A DNA stretch of 64,000 nt from Sipunculus nudus (lineage: Eukaryota > Annelida > Sipuncula > Golfingiida > Sipunculidae), in the NCBI GenBank assembly GCA_026874595.1, contig CM049316.1:49724695-49788694 (forward strand), read 5' to 3'. Each line of letters starts with the position of its first letter. Within the stretch, counting starts at the first letter, position 1. A program made the translations under genes and the position numbers. The notes under the pieces are model-generated. The model saw only the letters and a program-made list of their open reading frames with translations, had not been told where the DNA came from and ran no database searches. Shown here in pieces: positions 34,904 to 46,843 of the stretch.

Positions 34904-37075
34904 ACAAGTGACCCATGGGTCATGACGCTCAGCTGACTGGGAAGAGATTCGCAAAAGGAAATTTTATCATCTGAATGGTAGTATATACGTATTCAACTGA
35001 AGCATCAAACAGATTAACCAACAGGCCAAGATTGTGTCTGTATTTATATATCTCAAAAATTGAGAAGAAATGCGTAAAAAATACAAGTGGCTCTACCAGT
35101 CTGCAGAAACTAATAAAAAGACTTAATGGTCAATATGCATGCAAAGAATCATGGTGATCTCTGCATTAGTTGTTCAGATACTTCAGCTTTTGTATCAAAT
35201 TTTCCATTATTTTGAGGGATACTTCGGAGTCCTATAGCTTGAAGGATATGGGTAACAGAGACCTAATTTCAAGTTTCCACAGACACTTTTCATGGGCCTC
35301 CTTGCATGACAAGAATGAAGATTCTAGGTCCAGTTGTTACAATTTGTGCCACGTAAACAGATGACAGCATCCTTTAAAGTCTCAAAAATAGAGAAAAAAA
35401 TTTAAAAAATTGAATAAAATATATGTGGCACCACCAGTCTGCAGAAACTGATGAAACACTCCATAAACAATATCCATCCAAAGAATCATGGTGATCTCTG
35501 TATTAGTTGTTTAGATACTTCAGCTTTTGTATCAAATTGTTCATTATTCTGAGGGATACTTCGGAGTCCTATATCTTGAAGGATATGGGAAACAGACAGA
35601 GACTTTTCATGGGCCTCCTTGCATGACAAGAATGAAGATTCTAGGTCCAGTTGTTATGATTTGTACCCTGTTGACAGATAACCACATCTTAAAAGGTCTC
35701 AAAAATAGAGAAAAAAATTGGTAAAAATTTAAAAAAAATAGAGGTGGCACACCAGTCTGCAGAAACTGATGGAACACCTCATGATCAATATGTATGCCAA
35801 AAATCATGACCATCAGTGATATAGTTAATGAGATGATGAAGTTTTTGTATGAAAATTTTGACTATTCTGGGGGGGTACTTTGGGGCCCCATAGCTTGAAG
35901 GATATGGGTAACAGAGACCTAATTTCAGTTTTCCATGGAGACTTTTCATGGGTCTCCCTGTGTGTCAAGAATGAAGATTCTAGGTCCCGTCTATATGATT
36001 TGTGCCCTGTTAACAGATGTTCATATCTTTAAAGGTCGCAAAAGTAGAGAAAACAATTAGTAAAAAAAACCCGAACAAATATACGTGGTGCCATCAGTCT
36101 GCAGAAACTGATGGAACATTCCATGATCAATATCCATGCAAACAATTATGGTGATCTCTGCATTAGTTGTTCAGATACTTCAGCTTTTGTATCAAATTTT
36201 CCATTATTCCGAGCTGTACTTTGGAGTGCCATTGCTCAAAGGATATGGGTAACAGAGACCTAATTTCAGGTTTCCATCGAGACTTTTCATGGGTCTCCCT
36301 GTGTGACAAGAATGAAGATTCTAGGTCCAGTCTTTACGATTTGTGCCTTGTTAACAGATGTTCACATTTTTAGAGGTCTTAAAAATAAAAACAATTGTAA
36401 AATATAGAAAAATATGGGTGGCGCCACCAGTCTGCAGAAACTGATGAAACATCTCATGATCAATATATATGCCAAAAATCATGACCATCAGTGATGTAGT
36501 TAATGAGATTTTTGAAGTTTTTTTTATGAAATTTTTGACAATTCTGGGGGGTACTTTGGGGCCCTATAGCTTGAAGGATTTGGGTAACGGAGACCTAATT
36601 TCTGGTTTCCATGGAGACTTTTTATAGGTCTTTCACTGTATCAAGAATGAAAATTCTAGGTCCAGTCTTTATGATTTGTGCCCTGTTAACAGATGTTCAC
36701 ATTTTTAAAGGTCTCAAAAATAGAGAAAAAAATTCGTAAAAAATCGAAAAATACAGGTGGCGCCACCAGTCTGCAGGAATTGATGGAACATCTCATGATC
36801 AATATGTATGCCAAAAATCATGACCATCAGTGATGTAGTTAACGAGATATTGAAGTTTTTGTATGAAATTTTGACTATTCTGGGGGGTACTTTTGGGCCC
36901 AATAGCTCGAAGGATATGGGTAACAGAGACCTAATTTCTGGTTTCCGAAGAGATCTTTCATTGACCTCTCAGAATGTCAAGTTACAAGATTGTAAGTCCA
37001 GCGGTTATGATTTGTGCCAGGTTAACAGACAGACGGGCAGACAGACGGACAGACGATGGACAAAGAGTGATGGTG
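34904..37075 (+). mobile_element. F1 element with six ~340-bp cores, 3' end lost
   Basis: Start ACAAGTGACCCATGGGTC and GCTCAGCTGA. The landmark GGATATGGG (or variant) occurs at 35245, 35582, 35901, 36242, 36577 and 36913, steps of 319-341. Ends in an (AGACGG) run at ~37027-37055 but switches to another F1 body module at ~37076 instead of the hairpin. Confidence 0.75.
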
Positions 37076-37797
37076 TATGAAAACGTGAATAAAAGCTATT
37101 CTTTCCAATCAATTTCTTTGAAATTTCAGATTTTAAAAGATTAAATCCTTATGTATATATGCTGTGAAAATTAAATCAACAGTGCCTACAGGGAAAAAAC
37201 ATGCCATTGCCAAAGTTGGACAAAATTTAAGGTATTGATTTTTTATTTATGCTAATAACTTGAAAAATTTGCAAAATTCAGATCTAATTTTGGGTAAACA
37301 ATTGAATCTTGATTAAATAAAGTTATATTCCTGAAAAAAAGTCTCTAGGTTCAGCAATTCTCATGTTAGGTGAGTAAATATATTTCCAGATTTTTTAAAA
37401 ATTGCATTATATTTTGGCCCATTACTTCAAAATAATACCAAATACTGACCAAATTTTTGATATATTCATAGAAAATGTATGAAAGAATGTGAATACTAAA
37501 TATGATCAAAAACAGATCAGTGGTTTTGATATTAGGCAGCCTTGAAGTGTAACAATGGCCTTTTTTTTATGGAAAACGGAGGTTTTTTTTTTTTTTTCAT
37601 GCATGCTTTTTACAAAGGAGTTAACTGTTATTCAATAATTTCAGGTTGCCCATAGCCAAAAGTACCACTAGCACAAATGATATGAGAGTTAAACTATTCA
37701 TTAAAAATTAATTGGAACTATTTGGGCAAAATATAATTTTAATTAAAAAATATTAACAGTAACATTTGAAAAGATATCTTTTAATAATATAATTGAA
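37076..37797 (+). repeat. F1 long-body fragment
   Basis: Matches the long F1 body (TATGCTAATAACTTG, TCTAGGTTCAGCAATTC, GATATTAGGCAG) seen at 5640-5940 and 27480-27800. Truncated after GGAAAACGGAGG with a T-run at 37580-37597, then AT-rich unassigned sequence. Confidence 0.55.
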
Positions 37798-37988
37798 ACT
37801 AGACATTTCTTGGCACCGTCGGTGCCAGAGTATCCCCAGACATAGTGCGGCTTCGTCCTCTTACCTATATCTATACATATGTAAAGTTTGATAAAGATCC
37901 GAGAAATTTTTTTGAGTTATCTTGCTCACAAGATTTTTCTGTGGCGGGACCGTCATGAAACCATAGTATCCCGACTTTGTCTGGGGAA
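37798..37988 (+). mobile_element. short F4 copy (191 bp)
   Basis: ACTAGACATTTCTTGGCACC with perfect palindrome GGCACCG T CGGTGCC, subTIR GTATCCCCAGAC, and end GTCTGGGGA. It keeps only the last body module (CTTACCTATATCTATACATA). Confidence 0.72.
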
Positions 37989-37989
37989 G

Positions 37990-38032
37990 GAATGAGAGAA
38001 GAAGAGAGAGAGCGCAAGAAAGAGATAGAAAG

Positions 38033-38067
<35 letters not shown>

Positions 38068-38130
38068 AAAAAGGGAAAGAGAGAGAAAGAGAGAAGGAAA
38101 GAGAAAGAGAGATAGAGATTAGATAATGGT
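37990..38130. repeat. GA/AGAG microsatellite
   Basis: Long purine run including an uninterrupted (GA)n of about 30 bp near 38036-38064. It follows the F4 end directly. Confidence 0.85.
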
Positions 38131-38224
38131 TGATGTAAGTATGTAGCAGGAGGTTTGATGATTATCAGTAATGACGAGGGGGAGACAGAGGGGTGGCTTG
38201 AGGAGTGTGAAGTGAGTTGGGTAA

Positions 38225-39765
38225 TTTGAGAGGTGCATGGGGTCCTGTGACCCAAAATCAATAGGGGTCTTGCTTTTTTCAATGGGACATATATAAGTCA
38301 AGTTTGAAATCTATACATCAATAAAAGCAGGAATTATCATCTGGAAACTAATTTTTTGACAGATTGCTCCTGTGGCCTTGACCTTTGACCTTGCGACCCC
38401 AAAACAGATAAGGGTCTTCCTCTCTTGGCAGGTGAACTATATGTGCAAGATGAAAGGTCTGAGATGAAATGTTTGGCTGAAAATGCATCCACAATCTTTT
38501 TAAAGATGTGTCCTGTGACCTTGACCTTTGACCTCATGACCCCAAAATCAATTGGGGTCTTGCTTTTCCAATGGGTCATAAACAAGTCAAGTTTGAAATC
38601 CATACATCAATAAAAGCAGGAATTATCATCCAGAAACTAATTTTTGGACAGATGGCTCCTGTGACCTTCACCTTTGACCTTGTGACCTCAAAATTGATAG
38701 GGGTCTTCCTCTCTTGGCAGGTGAACTATATGTGCAAGATAAAAGATCTGAGATGAACTGTTTGGCTGAAAATGCATCCACAATCTTTTCAAAGATGTGT
38801 CCTGTGACCTTGGACCTCATGACCCCAAAATCAATTGGGGTCTTGCTTTTCCAATGGGTCATATACAAGTCAAGTTTGAAATCCATATATCAATAAAAGC
38901 AGGAATTATCATCCAGAAACTAATTTTTGGACAGATGGCCCCTGTGACCTTCACCTTTGACCTTGTGACCTCAAAATTGATAGGGGTCTTCCTCTATTGG
39001 CAGGGGAACTGTATGTGCAAGATGAAATGTCTGAGATGAAATGTTTGGCTGGAAATGCATCCACAATCTTTTTAAAGATGTGTCCTGTGACCTTGACCTT
39101 TGACCTCATGACCCCAAAATCAATTGGAGTCTTGCTTTTTCAATGGGACATATAAAAGTCAAGTTTGAAATCAATACATCAATAAAAGCAGGAATTATCA
39201 TCCAGAAACTAATTTTTTGACAGATAGCTCCTGTGGCCTTCACCTTTGACCTCAAAATTGATAGGGGTCTTCCTCTATTGGCAGGGGAACTGTATGTGCA
39301 AAATGAAATGTCTGAGATGAAATGTTTGGCTGGAAATGCATCCACAATCTTTTTAAAGATGTGTCCTGTGACCTTGACCTTTGACCTCATGACCCCAAAA
39401 TCAATAGGAGTCTTGCTTTTTCAATGGGACATATAAAAGTCAAGTTTGAAATCAATACATCAATAAAAGCAGGAATTATCATCCAGAAACTAATTTTTTG
39501 ACATATAGCTCCTGTGGCCTTGACATTTGACCCCCAAAATTGATATGGATCATCCACTATTGGCAAGTGAGCTATATATTCAAGATGGAAGACTTGATGA
39601 AAGTTTGGCTTAAAATGCATCCACAGTATCTTTTAAGATGCGAGTCCAGTGACCTTGACCTTTGACCTCATGACCCTAGAACCTATAGGGTTCTTACTTT
39701 AGTGGTGGGCCATACATAAGTCGCGTTTGAAATCTATATGGCTATCAACACTGGAGATATCATAA
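38225..39765 (+). repeat. F1-type DR1 array, five ~286-bp units
   Basis: Units recur with CTTTT(C/T)CAATGGG at about 38270, 38563, 38850, 39135 and 39420. Each carries two copies of a TGACC-rich block (GACCTTGACCTTTGACC or GACCTTCACCTTTGACC) plus TTGGCAGG(T/G)GAACT. Neighbouring units are very similar, so expansion looks recent. No F1 start or end of its own. Confidence 0.75.
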
Positions 39766-40508
39766 GAGGTGTGTGATTTTCACCAAATATGGACACATTA
39801 AAGGTCAAGGCCACTCTCATGGTAAAGGCCATGACCCAAATGTAAATAGACCTCATGCCATAACCCATCTCTCTACATGGGTATAATATGAAAGAAATTT
39901 GTCCATTAGTTTTTGACTTATAATGCTTACAGTACTGTCAAGTGGCAATTATGGGGGTATTAAAAGGCGTAAAAACAAGAATAGGATAATAGGTGGCGCC
40001 ACCAGTTTCCAGTATATCACTAGGCTATCCAAGATCTTCGGTCACCTTGATTTTTGGACCAGTCCATGCAAGCTTACTTGATATATTTAAGAATATGTGT
40101 TATTTTCAGCAAAAATGGACCTTTTCAAGGTCAAGGTCACTCTCCTAGCATAGGTCATGACCCCATTTTAAATAGGCTTCGTCCCCTTACCTATATCTAT
40201 ACAAATGTAAAGTTTGAAAAAGATCAGTGAAATATTTTTTGAGTTATCCCGCTCACAAGATTTTTCTGTGGCTTATAGTCAGCTGCGCTAAAAATTGAGG
40301 TTTGTCCTTAATTTCTCAAAGGAACGAAGTCGCAAAAACCCAGTTTTCAGCTTGGTAGGAGATCTTGGGGCCATCTAACATTATGCCGAAATTTGGATTT
40401 CTAGGTCTTACGGTTTCAAGACGTGCCACATCTACGGACCGACAGACAGACAACGGACAATGGACCACGACTATAGCTCAGATGACTTATGGTAAGCTGA
40501 GCTAAAAA
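39766..40508 (+). repeat. F1/F4/F1 chimera
   Basis: From ~39766 to ~40271 the sequence is F4 body (CCTTACCTATATCTATACA, TTTTTGAGTTATCCCGCTCA, GATTTTTCTGTGG). It then switches within TGTGGCTTATAG to an F1 hairpin end (CTTATAGTCAGCTGCGCTAAAAA), followed by one more F1 3' module ending at 40508. Upstream is the F1 DR1 array. Confidence 0.6.
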
Positions 40509-40810
40509 CACTTAATGGTCAAAATCCATGCAAAGAATCATGGTGATCTCTGCATTAGTTGTTCAGATACTTCAGCTTTTGTATCAAAGTTTCCATTATT
40601 CTGAGGGATACTATAGCTTGAGTCCTAAAGCTTGAAGGATATGGGTCACAGAGACCTAATTTCAGGTTTCTACAGGTACTTTTCATGGGTCTCCTAGCAT
40701 GACAAGAATGAAGATTCTAGGTCCAGTTGTTACGATTTGTACCCTACTGACAGATAACCACATCTTTAAACGTCTCAAAAATAGAGATAAAAATTCGTAA
40801 AAATTTGAAA
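40509..40810 (+). repeat. F1 core fragment
   Basis: One ~300-bp core unit (AATCATGGTGATCTCTGCAT to AAATAGAGATAAAAATTCG), cut by the following F2 start in its A-rich linker (AAATTTGAAA). Confidence 0.6.
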
Positions 40811-42398
40811 ACAAGGCCTACAGGCCTAATGTGAACCTGTGCAAAGTTTGGGAGTATGAATGGAGGTTTATTTTTAAAGTTTAATAATGATCTTTTAAGT
40901 CCTGCATATCTACCTTATTCATTATGATTTCAGCAAAATGGACATTTCGGACCTGCAAGTTTCAGACTAGGACATTTTAAAACTAGAATATGGGTAGTGT
41001 ATCATAGAAATCAGAGTGGGACGGGTGAAGTGAGGCATGGATTAAGTGGCAAGGGGAATAGAGTGAGGTGTGTTGCATATTAGCATGGATGTCTGCAGCG
41101 TAAACGTGAATGTAGGTGGCGCCACCTGTCATAAAATCAAGAAAATTGTCCAGGATGTATAAACCTGCAAAATTTCAGGTGGAAAAGTCAAACCACTGCT
41201 GAGATATGAGTGATTTTATCCCCAGGCAGATGAACAGAATGATGCTGTGCAAAAATGGTTGCAGGTGGCGCCACTATTTTTAGTGTATGTTATAAAGCTA
41301 TCAAAGAGCTACATTTGTGCAAATTTTTAGCCTCATTGGTCAAACAGTTCCAGAGATATGTGGGTTTATGTGTGGAAACAGACACACAAATGGACGCTGG
41401 GCAGAGAGGAAAGGTCAGAGGTCAACCAAAAATGAGGGCGCATCAGTTCACATGTGACCTGATGATAAACCCGATTCGCTTAAAATGCAAAACCAAGTTT
41501 TTTCAAACAGTTGAAAGATATAGTCCAATAATCTGGGAATTCTGCATCTAAACATTGTGTCTAGACGTCTAGACGCTGTGTCTAGACCTCTAGACACATT
41601 GTCTAGACACCCCCTCAGAGCCAGGTCAGTTGCCATGGTGATGTCTGGACCCCACCTGTTTGTACTGAGTGACCTCTTGACTTGGCTGCTGAAACTCAGC
41701 ATATTGTCAAATGTTTTCAAATACAGAAAGCCTTTTTCAATTGGCAACAATGCTTTTTTAAAACTGTATTTACCCAATCTATTCTTATAAAACTGGCAGA
41801 ACCCTACCATAGAATAATTCTTGTAAAGTTTAAACCAATCAGCTTAACAGTTTCATCATAAATCAGTGTATAAGCTAGAAGAGTTCAAAATTACATTTTG
41901 GCTTGTAAAAAACACATCAATGTAGGTGGCGCCACCAATACCTCAAAATCAGATATGACATATGTGACAAACATTGGTATAAAATTTGGTGATTATAGCT
42001 CTAGCCGTTTCTGAGATTTTAATTTTAGTGTGCTTTTTTGGACAGATGACGAAGTTCAACCTCCTGTAACTTGGCCAAAAATCTCCGAACTGGAACCATC
42101 GAAAAAACTTGAGAGAGATTGTTTCAGGGATCATTTCTGTGAAATATTGGACAGTTTCAGAGTAGAAGATTTTTAAGCTTTTTCCCTATAAAATCTAAAT
42201 TAATGCAGATACCCAATAATAAGCTCCAGGGCACCAAGTTTCACATGTGACTAATTCTTACATGTAATTTGGAGCTGCTAGCTCTGACGGTTTCTGACTT
42301 ATAGCCATGGGCGGCGGAAAGCCAGCCCTGGACAGCGGACGGCAGACGACGGACGGACGACGCTGCGCCTTCGCATAAATTCACAGGATCGCTAAAAA
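40811..42398 (+). mobile_element. F2 element, full length (1.6 kb)
   Basis: Start ACAAGGCCTACAGGCCT, subTIR GTGAACCTGTG; end CACAGGATCGC plus TAAAAA (one change each). The body has one core pair with GGTGGCGCC at ~41116 and ~41266, a GTCTAGAC-type palindrome cluster at 41559-41612, and GGTGGCGCCACC at ~41927. Confidence 0.8.
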
Positions 42399-42620
42399 TG
42401 TTCATGTAGAGTATTTACATGCAGGTGAGCTGGAAAGTTTGGGATGAAAGGTTTGGCTTGAAATGCATCCATAATCTTTTAAAAGAAGTGGGTCCTGTGA
42501 CCTCGACATCAATTGGGTTGTTGTGTTGGTGCTTGGGCATATATAAGTCGAGTTAGATGTAAATCCAAACTGATGTTATCATCCGGAAACAAATTTGTGA
42601 ATGGACAGGCTGATTACAAT
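42399..42620 (+). repeat. F1 DR1-type fragment
   Basis: GGTGAGCTGGAAAGTTTGGG, TTGGCTTGAAATGCATCC and GTCCTGTGACCTCGAC match the DR1-type F1 body (11265-11370). Truncated on both sides. Confidence 0.5.
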
Positions 42621-42756
42621 AGGCCACCCGTTTATTCAAGCTAGGCCTTAATAAGGATACAGGCTAATACATGTATGCAAACTTCATTTAACACATTCTC
42701 ATTTATTAAATTCTACAATGTATCTACAAGCTTCAACTATATGGCATTAATCTCAC

Positions 42757-42897
42757 TGTTGCAAGCCGTTTATCCATGTCAGGAATGGCTTTCTCAACTG
42801 CTGTTTTCTGAATGAAGACACATGCAAGCTCAGTGTTGTCCTGGGCAATAACCTGGGCAGCATGCTCAATCTGTTCCTTGGTAGACTGAGGCACACC
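42757..42897 (-). CDS. CNOT1: CNOT1 local exon 5 (end of DUF3819)
   Basis: 47 codons, phase 0. It starts [20 protein letters not shown] and ends with the motif [20 protein letters not shown] followed by LAT, matching the C-terminal part of DUF3819. The acceptor is CAACCCACAG and the donor GTGAGA. The intron that follows is the longest in the window (11.6 kb) and is almost entirely repeats. Confidence 0.96.
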
Positions 42898-43302
42898 CTG
42901 TGGGTTGAAAAACATTCTAAATGTAAAGCATCACTTTCCAGCAGCAGATGTTAGCTCTGCCCTTAAATGCAAAATTAGTTATACTGAGCTATTGAGCTTA
43001 TCAAAGTAAAATCCAAAGAAAAAGTAGCAAGGAATCCCTTTTTTAAATAATTCTGTCACTGTATAGAATGAGTTTTGTATGAAAAGATTGACAAAGTCTA
43101 AATAATGGTCACAATGTTTTAGACCAAATCATTGGTATTAAATACCTATCTTCACAACAAAAATATTATGATAGAAGGGATTCATTCTGCTCTTCTTGAA
43201 TTACCACTATACTATCTTATCTGGAGCTACTGACTGTAGTGTGGCATATTTATTCGTTCAGGCACTCATAAGGAGCTGGTACTACCAAGTAGACAGACTT
43301 AC

Positions 43303-43458
43303 TCCAAGAGCTGTGAGGAAGGCTTTCTTGAGGTTGTTGTTGATGCTGATAAGTAGAGGTTCTCTACAAGTGATGAGTGCCATACCAGCAGTCATGTTAC
43401 GCACCATGTGATGTGCAGCTGTTCGCATACGTGACTCTTCAGGGTCGACAGCAAAGTC
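43303..43458 (-). CDS. CNOT1: CNOT1 local exon 4 (DUF3819)
   Basis: 52 codons, phase 0. It begins [20 protein letters not shown] and continues [20 protein letters not shown], one of the best conserved stretches of CNOT1 and core of the CNOT9-binding DUF3819 bundle. The acceptor is ATTTCCTAG and the donor GTAAGT. The following intron is short (405 bp) and free of the F1/F2 repeats that fill most others, so exons 4 and 5 form a compact pair. Confidence 0.96.
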
Positions 43459-43682
43459 CTAGGAAATATGTTTATTTTAATATATAAAACTGAAATTATT
43501 AGAAACAGTATGATTTTATTCTCTCCTAGAAGAGATTATGACAGAATTCTATGTGAACCAGCTAATCAACTCCCAACTGGAATCTCTACCTATGGAATGG
43601 ATTTAAAAGCCTTCTGTTGTGTCAATACAACGAACCTGTGGGTCACAGCACTATGAATTTTGTAAACTCTTAGCAAATTGAA

Positions 43683-45880
43683 ACAAGGCCTAGAGGCCCA
43701 ATGCGAACCTGTGCAATGAGATTACACCAGGTATAATGCTTCAATGCTGGACCATTACTTTTCAATAACATGTGTAACATGTATACAAACAATGCAAGTA
43801 CTAAACACTTAGAACAAGAAACAATTAAACAAACATCGCTGCTGAAATTCTGGCATTGGTGCACAAAACACAAAAACTAGAATACGGGTAGTCAACAAGT
43901 GACTAGTGTATCTGCCAAAATCAGAGTGGGACGGGTAAAGTGAAGCATGGATTGAGTGGCAAGGGGAAATAGAGCGAGGTGTGTTGCATAATAGCCTGGA
44001 TGTCTGCAGCGGAAATGTGTATGTAGGTTGTGCCACCTACCACAAAATCCAGAAAGCTGTCCAAGTTGTATACATATGCAAATTTTAGGCAGATAATTCA
44101 AACCACTACTTGTATATGAGTGATTTTATCCCACAGCAGACAAAAAGAAGGACGCTGTGCAAAAATGGTGGCAGGTGTCGCAACAAATTTTGTGTATGAT
44201 TAAGAGCCATGTGAGATCTATACACATGCAAAATTTCAGGGGGATATGTCAAACCAGTCCTGAGATATAAGCCTGAATGTCTGCAGCGTATACATACATG
44301 TAGGTGGTGCCACCTGCCACAAAATCCAGAAAGCTATCCAAGATGTATAAACCTGCAAAATTTTAGACAGATATATCAAACCACTGCAGTGATATGAGTG
44401 ATTTTATCCCATGGCAAACAAACAGAAGGACACTGTGCTAAAATGTTTGCAGGTGGCGCCACTGGTTTTGCGTATGATAAAGAGCTATGTGATATCTAAA
44501 CACATGCAAAATTTTTGCACAATCGGTCAAATGGTTCCAGAGATATGAGCTTGGATGTCTGAAGCATAAATGCAAACATAGGTGGCGCCACCTGTCATAC
44601 AATCAAAAAAGCTGTCCAGGATGAATACACATGCAAAATTTCAGGTGGATAAGTCCAACATATGCAGAGAAAGGAGTGATTTTATCCCTACGCTCTTTAC
44701 ACAGCGCTTTACCTATAGGGCTACTACCTATATCGTAAGGCGCTGTTTGTTATGACCTCGTATCCTGAATTGCAACACCAGAGGGGAGCACTGTATTTTT
44801 GTCCAATCAGATGAGACCTTGTGCTGGAAGACAAAGCCAAGCGAGGAATACAATCATATTCATTTCTTTTTGAGTGACAGCTCATCCCCCAGCGTAACCG
44901 TCTGAACAGGCCACAGGCTCAGAGAGAATTGCCCCTGACGTGGTTTGCTTAGGGCCTTGGGCACATAGGATGCTCGGCCGGTGAGCTGTAATTCAAATGA
45001 AACGTAACAACAAAGGCTGCGTGCACACCTCGCTGGCTGGTTTCAGTTCTGCAGACAACAGATACATGGCTAAGCTAACACAGTCATAGTGTCATAATCG
45101 AAACGGTCGATGATGCGAGAATGCAGAGGGAGCAATTTAAATTCGACCGGAAACTCATCAAGCGGCGCTTGAAGCGCCGCAATGGGCGGAGCCAGGTTGC
45201 CTGTCGAGTGTTTGTTTATTGGCATCTGATTGGCTGCTTGTCACATCATACGCACGTTTATTTCAGTGGACAACGAACCGCCATCTGGTGTCTAAATATA
45301 TCAAAAACGGTCAAAGCTGGCAGCGTGAAAATCAGTTGCTTCTTTAGAAGCGCAAGATTTCCGCTGCCTCAGGAGCGTATTTTATCCCAAGACAGATGAA
45401 CAGATGGACGCTGTGCAAAAATGGTTGCAGGTGGCGCCAACATTTTTAGTGTATGTTATAAAGCTATCCAAGGGCTACATTTGTGCAAAATTTTTAGCTT
45501 GATCGGTTCCCGAGATATGTGGGTTTATGTGTGGAAACAGACGCACAAATGGACGCTGGGTAGGGAGGAAAGGTCAGAGGTCAACCAAAAATGAGGGTGA
45601 AGCAGTTCACTTGTGACCCAATCATAATTCTGAATTTAAAAAAAATTCTGGCAAGTGGTTACAGAGGAGTTCTCCGGAAACCTATGCAGTGGCGGTGTCA
45701 GACTAAAAACCTAGTAACCGCAAACTCTGTATTGGCAGATACAATGATACAATGACTGTAGCTGGCACACCAGTCTTGTTAACAACAAAGAGATATATAC
45801 ATATGCCCAATGTCAGACTGATATGTTAAACCCCTCCTGTGAAATAAGCAGGGACAAACACAGTGCAAAAATTATTGTAT
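43683..45880 (+). mobile_element. F2 element, 5' end and cores, split by a MITE
   Basis: Start ACAAGGCCTAGAGGCCC then GCGAACCTGTG. About four cores follow, broken by the MITE at 44689-45379 and resuming at the duplicated target. It fades at ~45880 (AAAATTATTGTA) with no 3' subTIR before exon 3, so the 3' end is deleted. Confidence 0.7.
44689..45379. mobile_element. Mutator-like MITE (691 bp) with 9-bp target duplication
   Basis: Flanked by direct repeats TTTTATCCC at 44680-44688 and 45380-45388; intact F2 copies have this site once (GATTTTATCCCAAGG). Ends are inverted: TACGCTCTTT at the left and AGGAGCGTA at the right. Inside are a left stem-loop (ACAGCGCTTTACC...GTAAGGCGCTGT, 44700-44755) and a perfect hairpin GCGGCGCTT G AAGCGCCGC (~45162-45180). 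CpG content is above surroundings. The 92-codon frame crossing its right end is not protein-like. The 9-bp duplication suggests MULE; no transposase. Confidence 0.82.
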
Positions 45881-46080
45881 TTCCACAAATAGGGTAGCAG
45901 AAGAACTAGGATATCTCCAATTTATTTACAAACAAACATTTTCTGTAACTCATTCCACTACAAAAGGCAACATCATACAGTAGATTTCATTTCACTGGAA
46001 ACACAGAATACATGGGCAGGGCACACATGACACATTTGAATGAACAGCTGAATGGAATACAACTACATGCACAGACATAC

Positions 46081-46221
46081 CTTTTTGACAATCTGCTCAC
46101 ATGTTGTCAAAGCAATCTTAACAGACCGTTCCACAACTGGAGGAAGTAGCTCCTGCACTGACCGCTCAATTGCAGGACGGATAAACTGCTTCAACTGAGG
46201 ATTTTCTTGAAACAATATTAG
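46081..46221 (-). CDS. CNOT1: CNOT1 local exon 3 (start of DUF3819)
   Basis: 47 codons, phase 0 at both ends. It includes [20 protein letters not shown] and ends [14 protein letters not shown]. These match the start of the CNOT1 DUF3819 helical domain, which in the family binds CNOT9 (CAF40/RQCD1). Splice sites are TTTTTGTCTCCAG and GTATGT. It sits alone between a 7.3-kb intron upstream and a 2.6-kb intron downstream. No premature stop or frameshift is seen. Confidence 0.95.
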
Positions 46222-46843
46222 CTGGAGACAAAAAGAAAAACACTTTATGTACGTATCAGTGCTAAAACAGGATCAATGAAGAAGAAGCTGCTCATGAATA
46301 TAATTTAGATATTAGTCAGGGTCCTCAACATATTTCTGAGAATTTTTGACAATTTTTTAAAACTTTGTGGATGATACGTATGTGTGATTGAAGCATATTA
46401 ACTGAAGGTGAAAGGGAAAATAAATGACCGATGAGTGAATACAAGCTTAATTTTAGAAATGGTCTGTCCCACCAAGGGGCACCCATTGGTTTTTTTGCAA
46501 TAATTGTGAAATGCTGATATAACTGTCCAGTATGTTACAATGTCTGAAACACAGTGTGAGCTCTGGAAATAGAGAATGAACTGTTTTAGTGAACATTTTT
46601 TAATTATACTTTCAACATTCTAGAGGTGTCCTTGTGTAGTGACAATAAAGTCTTTTAGCTGATGATGTATTTTGTCATATCTTTGGTACCATATACTATC
46701 ATCATCCAATCAAAGTCTGTCAAAATGTGTCCTTGACCTTGTCACTTCAATCAGCACATTGTGACAAAAATTGACAGTTTTGTTATAGATTAAATTGTTT
46801 CACTCAAATGCTTTGCAAGCTATAGAAGTGGTTTCTTTATTGA
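46222..46843. other. intron 2, single-copy-looking stretch
   Basis: AT-rich, no tandem structure, no F-family ends, no exon homology. Confidence 0.45.

Noticed and set aside
37953-38282. Ser/Leu-rich frames over the GA tract
   Set aside because: Low-complexity translation of a GA microsatellite.
41255-41551. 97-98-codon frames starting MVAGGAT in F2 copies
   Set aside because: Shared by F2 cores only because the DNA is repeated; the frame is broken in other copies and no protein family is recognised.
45121-45399. 92-codon basic frame within the MITE
   Set aside because: It runs across the element's right end into the F2 flank, so it cannot be a native gene; no transposase motif.
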